Source: Holacanthus passer (taxonomy: Eukaryota; Chordata; Actinopteri; Pomacanthidae). Taken from it: a stretch of DNA of 64,000 bases. Each line of letters opens with the position of its first letter. Positions within the stretch are counted from its first letter, which is position 1. The DNA lies in NCBI GenBank assembly GCA_025331565.1, contig JAFREQ010000015.1:4464001-4528000 (forward strand), in the 5' to 3' direction. A program made the position numbers and the translations under genes. Below the pieces are notes generated by a model. The model was given only the letters and a program-made list of their open reading frames with translations, was not told where the DNA came from and searched no databases. This document shows, piece after piece, positions 61,841 through 64,000 of the stretch.

Positions 61841-62675
61841 AACAGAGTACTTAACCACAAGCCTTGGAGAACAGGAAAGTTTTGAGTTTGCTTTTGAATA
61901 TGGACACAGATGTGATGGAACAGACAACAAGACACCATTAAGACTGCAACAGCTACAAAATGAGCTTTCACAAGTCAGTGCAGAAGCCCTGCAGAGCAAC
62001 GGGGGGCAGCAAAACACAGCAAAGCAATACTGATTATAGTCATTTTTTGACACATGCTGACATAAAATACACCAATCATAGTGGAAATCCTTCTAAAAAT
62101 GTTAAAAGACGCAGTTACAAGTTAGTAAAATGGTGATATCACACACCGAACACAAATCATGCACCACAGAGTTGTAAGATTGCTTTACACTACCAGTGAA
62201 TCATCGATACATACCCAAGTCATGCAAAGCTGACATCTGACAACGATGCGATAGATGGAGAAAATGTGTAAACTCTGCGCAGTTGCAATATAAAGTCTCA
62301 TCTTTCTAGCATTGATAGAAAAGGTTTGACAGATTTAGTGACATGAATTTGTGTTTTACTTTTTATTTAGTGAACTTTAGCATTTTTATAAAATACATAG
62401 GAAAAAGGATTTCCTTTCATTGGTCTCCTCAGATATTTCTGGATTTATCTTTTTTTCATTTTTAAGTATCTGATGAAATCTTTGTTTTCTAATTCAAATT
62501 CCATCAGCAGTTCTTCAAAACTTTAGATTTTTCCCCCTGACTTTGTGTGCATACTGCTGCAATACATTTAATACTGTATGAATCCAACATCACTGATCTT
62601 CTAGTTTGAGTTCATATTTTGATGTCTCCCTCCATATTGCCAAGATAAACTCTTTTACAATTTTGCCCCAAATAC

Positions 62676-63215
62676 TCAGGGTTGTTTGATAATTTCATTG
62701 TTGCTTTCTTGGTGTGATTTGTTCCCTCTATCTCCTAATGTTGCTCGGATTTGGAAAGTTGATTTTTTCCATCTTGCCTGGTATAAAGGGCAGAATCCAC
62801 ATATTAGGAATTTCACTTGAGCTCTGTATAAACATCCCCTCGAGTTATGAACAGACAGTCCACCCTCATCTTTATTTAATTTTCTAAATATATGTCTTCT
62901 ATATTTAGTTGTACCTGACCCTTGGTCTCTTGCCAGCCTGTATAAATCTAGATGTCCTTTTGTCCCAGGATCTAAACTTTCTGGAATCATATGTGAAATA
63001 GATTGAAATAGTTGCTGCTTGATATTAAACTCCCCCTCATTACCGCTTTTACCATATTTCACGCAGTTTTTCATTTCTTTTTTAACTTCCTCTTTTACCT
63101 CTTGATTATTTAACGTACTCACATTTCCATAGTTCCACAGTTCCAAAGCTATTTTTACACCTGGTGTTCAGATGAATGTTGAGATAAGTTACACTGTGAT
63201 CAGACAAATAAGTTA
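62676..63215 (-). mobile_element. LINE-1-like ORF2 remnant with internal deletion
   Basis: Read on the - strand, a segment near 63170-63215 gives TYLSDHSVTYLNI, the SDH motif closing the LINE endonuclease. The frame 63146-62676 then begins with the post-endonuclease linker (LNNQEVKEEVKKEMKN). It soon passes to the far C-terminal part (NKDEGGLSVHN, then AQVKFLICGFCPLYQARWKK), which in L1 proteins lies after the reverse transcriptase. The whole reverse-transcriptase domain is therefore missing. The element is inactive. Flanks to about 62450 and 63430 may belong to it. Confidence 0.7.
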
Positions 63216-63484
63216 CTCCAGTACTGCATTTTTTCCTATCTGTGTGTGTCAATTGTGTCTTTAAAGAAATAATTAATATCTATTGTTCCTCCTGTCTGCT
63301 CCTCCTTCACATTGTGAATAATGAGATGTTTCCAATCTTTACTAATCACATATTCGCTGCACTATTTTCACAGTCACGCATTTGCTGACACCAAATATTT
63401 GTCTAACCGTGAAGAGGATATTGTGCGAATCAGATGGATTATATCATGGCATGAGAACAGAGCTCAATAACGAAGAGGGAAATT

Positions 63485-63522
63485 AAAAAAAAAAAAAAAA
63501 AAAAGGCACACACACACACACA
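63485..63522. repeat. Poly-A run followed by (CA)n
   Basis: About twenty As are followed by about eight CA units. Confidence 0.9.
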
Positions 63523-63738
63523 GTATTGAAGTATTGATTGAGCGGTGTACTGTTGTCAGTGCTGGCATGGAGGCAGGCTGCATACATGAAAAGAAGAACA
63601 GTACACACTCTCATAGAAATAAAACTTTCTTGTTGGAAACTTTGCTCTTACTAACTCTTTTTCTTTTGTCATCTCACCTCTACTTATCTCAATCTGACCC
63701 CAGTGATGTTCAGACTGGTCGTCTTTCTCATGCAATGA

Positions 63739-63741
<3 letters not shown>

Positions 63742-63771
<30 letters not shown>
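63742..63771. repeat. (CT)n microsatellite
   Basis: Fifteen CT units, with further interrupted CT runs to about 63836. Confidence 0.95.
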
Positions 63772-63775
<4 letters not shown>

Positions 63776-64000
63776 ACCCGACACCCCACCCCTCTCCCTC
63801 CACAATCTCTCTCTCTCGCTCTCTCTGTCTCTCTCAGGGGAGATAATGTTGTTGTTTGTTGTTTTAAGGCTGAGTTTGGTCCCACCACTCTCAGGAGAGA
63901 AGAGAGGAGAGAGCAGAAGTCTGTTATAGCCCGCTGACAGGGACTACATGGGGCCCACTCCAGGGAGCATCTGATGGGATTATAACACTCTTTCCAGCTC

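Larger units (their letters stand above)
58390..64000 (+). other. pde4c: pde4c intron running off the window
   Basis: No further coding exon seen in 5.6 kb. It holds a poly-T run (60630-60654), CA and CT microsatellites, a poly-A/CA run, and a - strand LINE-1-like remnant at 62676-63215. The window ends before the exon that would begin UCR1. Confidence 0.6.

Noticed and set aside
63556..63929. Frames on both strands over the CT repeat
   Set aside because: They translate a microsatellite (Ser-Leu or Arg-Glu runs) and have no other support.
1..64000. CRISPR arrays, bacterial operons, tRNA or rRNA genes
   Set aside because: No regularly spaced direct repeats, no compact intronless genes and no intact tRNA/rRNA folds; the sequence is vertebrate.

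Overview
The window is vertebrate nuclear DNA, almost certainly from a ray-finned (teleost) fish. Genes are split into many short exons with GT/AG introns, polyadenylation signals lie at gene ends, and long CA/GT and CT/GA microsatellites are common. Several short inverted-repeat transposons look like families I know from spiny-rayed fish genomes. Species is not determined. No bacterial, plasmid, phage or CRISPR features were seen.

Four genes lie head to tail on the + strand. (1) 1-6196: the 3' two thirds of a MAST-family kinase, called mast3, entering inside the kinase domain; 14 exons are visible and give a continuous 921-residue C-terminal part. (2) 16986-35878: a complete p85-type regulatory subunit of class IA PI 3-kinase, called pik3r2; 15 coding exons give 736 residues in the order SH3, RhoGAP-like, nSH2, iSH2 coiled coil, cSH2. 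Non-coding 5' exons are proposed near 9.3-9.6 kb and 16.4 kb, with a 3' UTR of up to about 7 kb. (3) 44786-49148: a complete ifi30 (GILT) lysosomal thiol reductase, 7 exons, 255 residues. (4) 53052-53251 and 58127-58389: two alternative N-terminal exons of a long-form cAMP phosphodiesterase PDE4, called pde4c. The catalytic part lies beyond the window.

The same order (MAST3, PIK3R2, IFI30, then PDE4C) occurs on human chromosome 19p13.11, which is why these paralogue names were chosen over MAST2/PIK3R3/PDE4B. The human genes MPV17L2 and RAB3A, between IFI30 and PDE4C, were not seen here. Instead, 49.3-53.0 kb holds one unexplained candidate coding exon on the - strand (50789-50967).

Between the exons are four short DNA-transposon-like elements (23962-24684, 27462-27957, 28687-28905, 46741-47009) and a frameshifted LINE reverse-transcriptase remnant (about 43340-43790). 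A LINE-1-like remnant on the - strand (about 62676-63215) has lost its central part. There is also a diverged 171-bp tandem duplication (8821-9155). The most interesting non-coding signals are in the pik3r2 3' UTR: a 16-bp perfect hairpin (41212-41299) and a cluster of three CGGTAC words that could pair with miR-126. No wholly new multi-gene system was found. Exon boundaries were read by eye, and the summed lengths of the three coding chains keep frame (mast3 from base 2 of the window).
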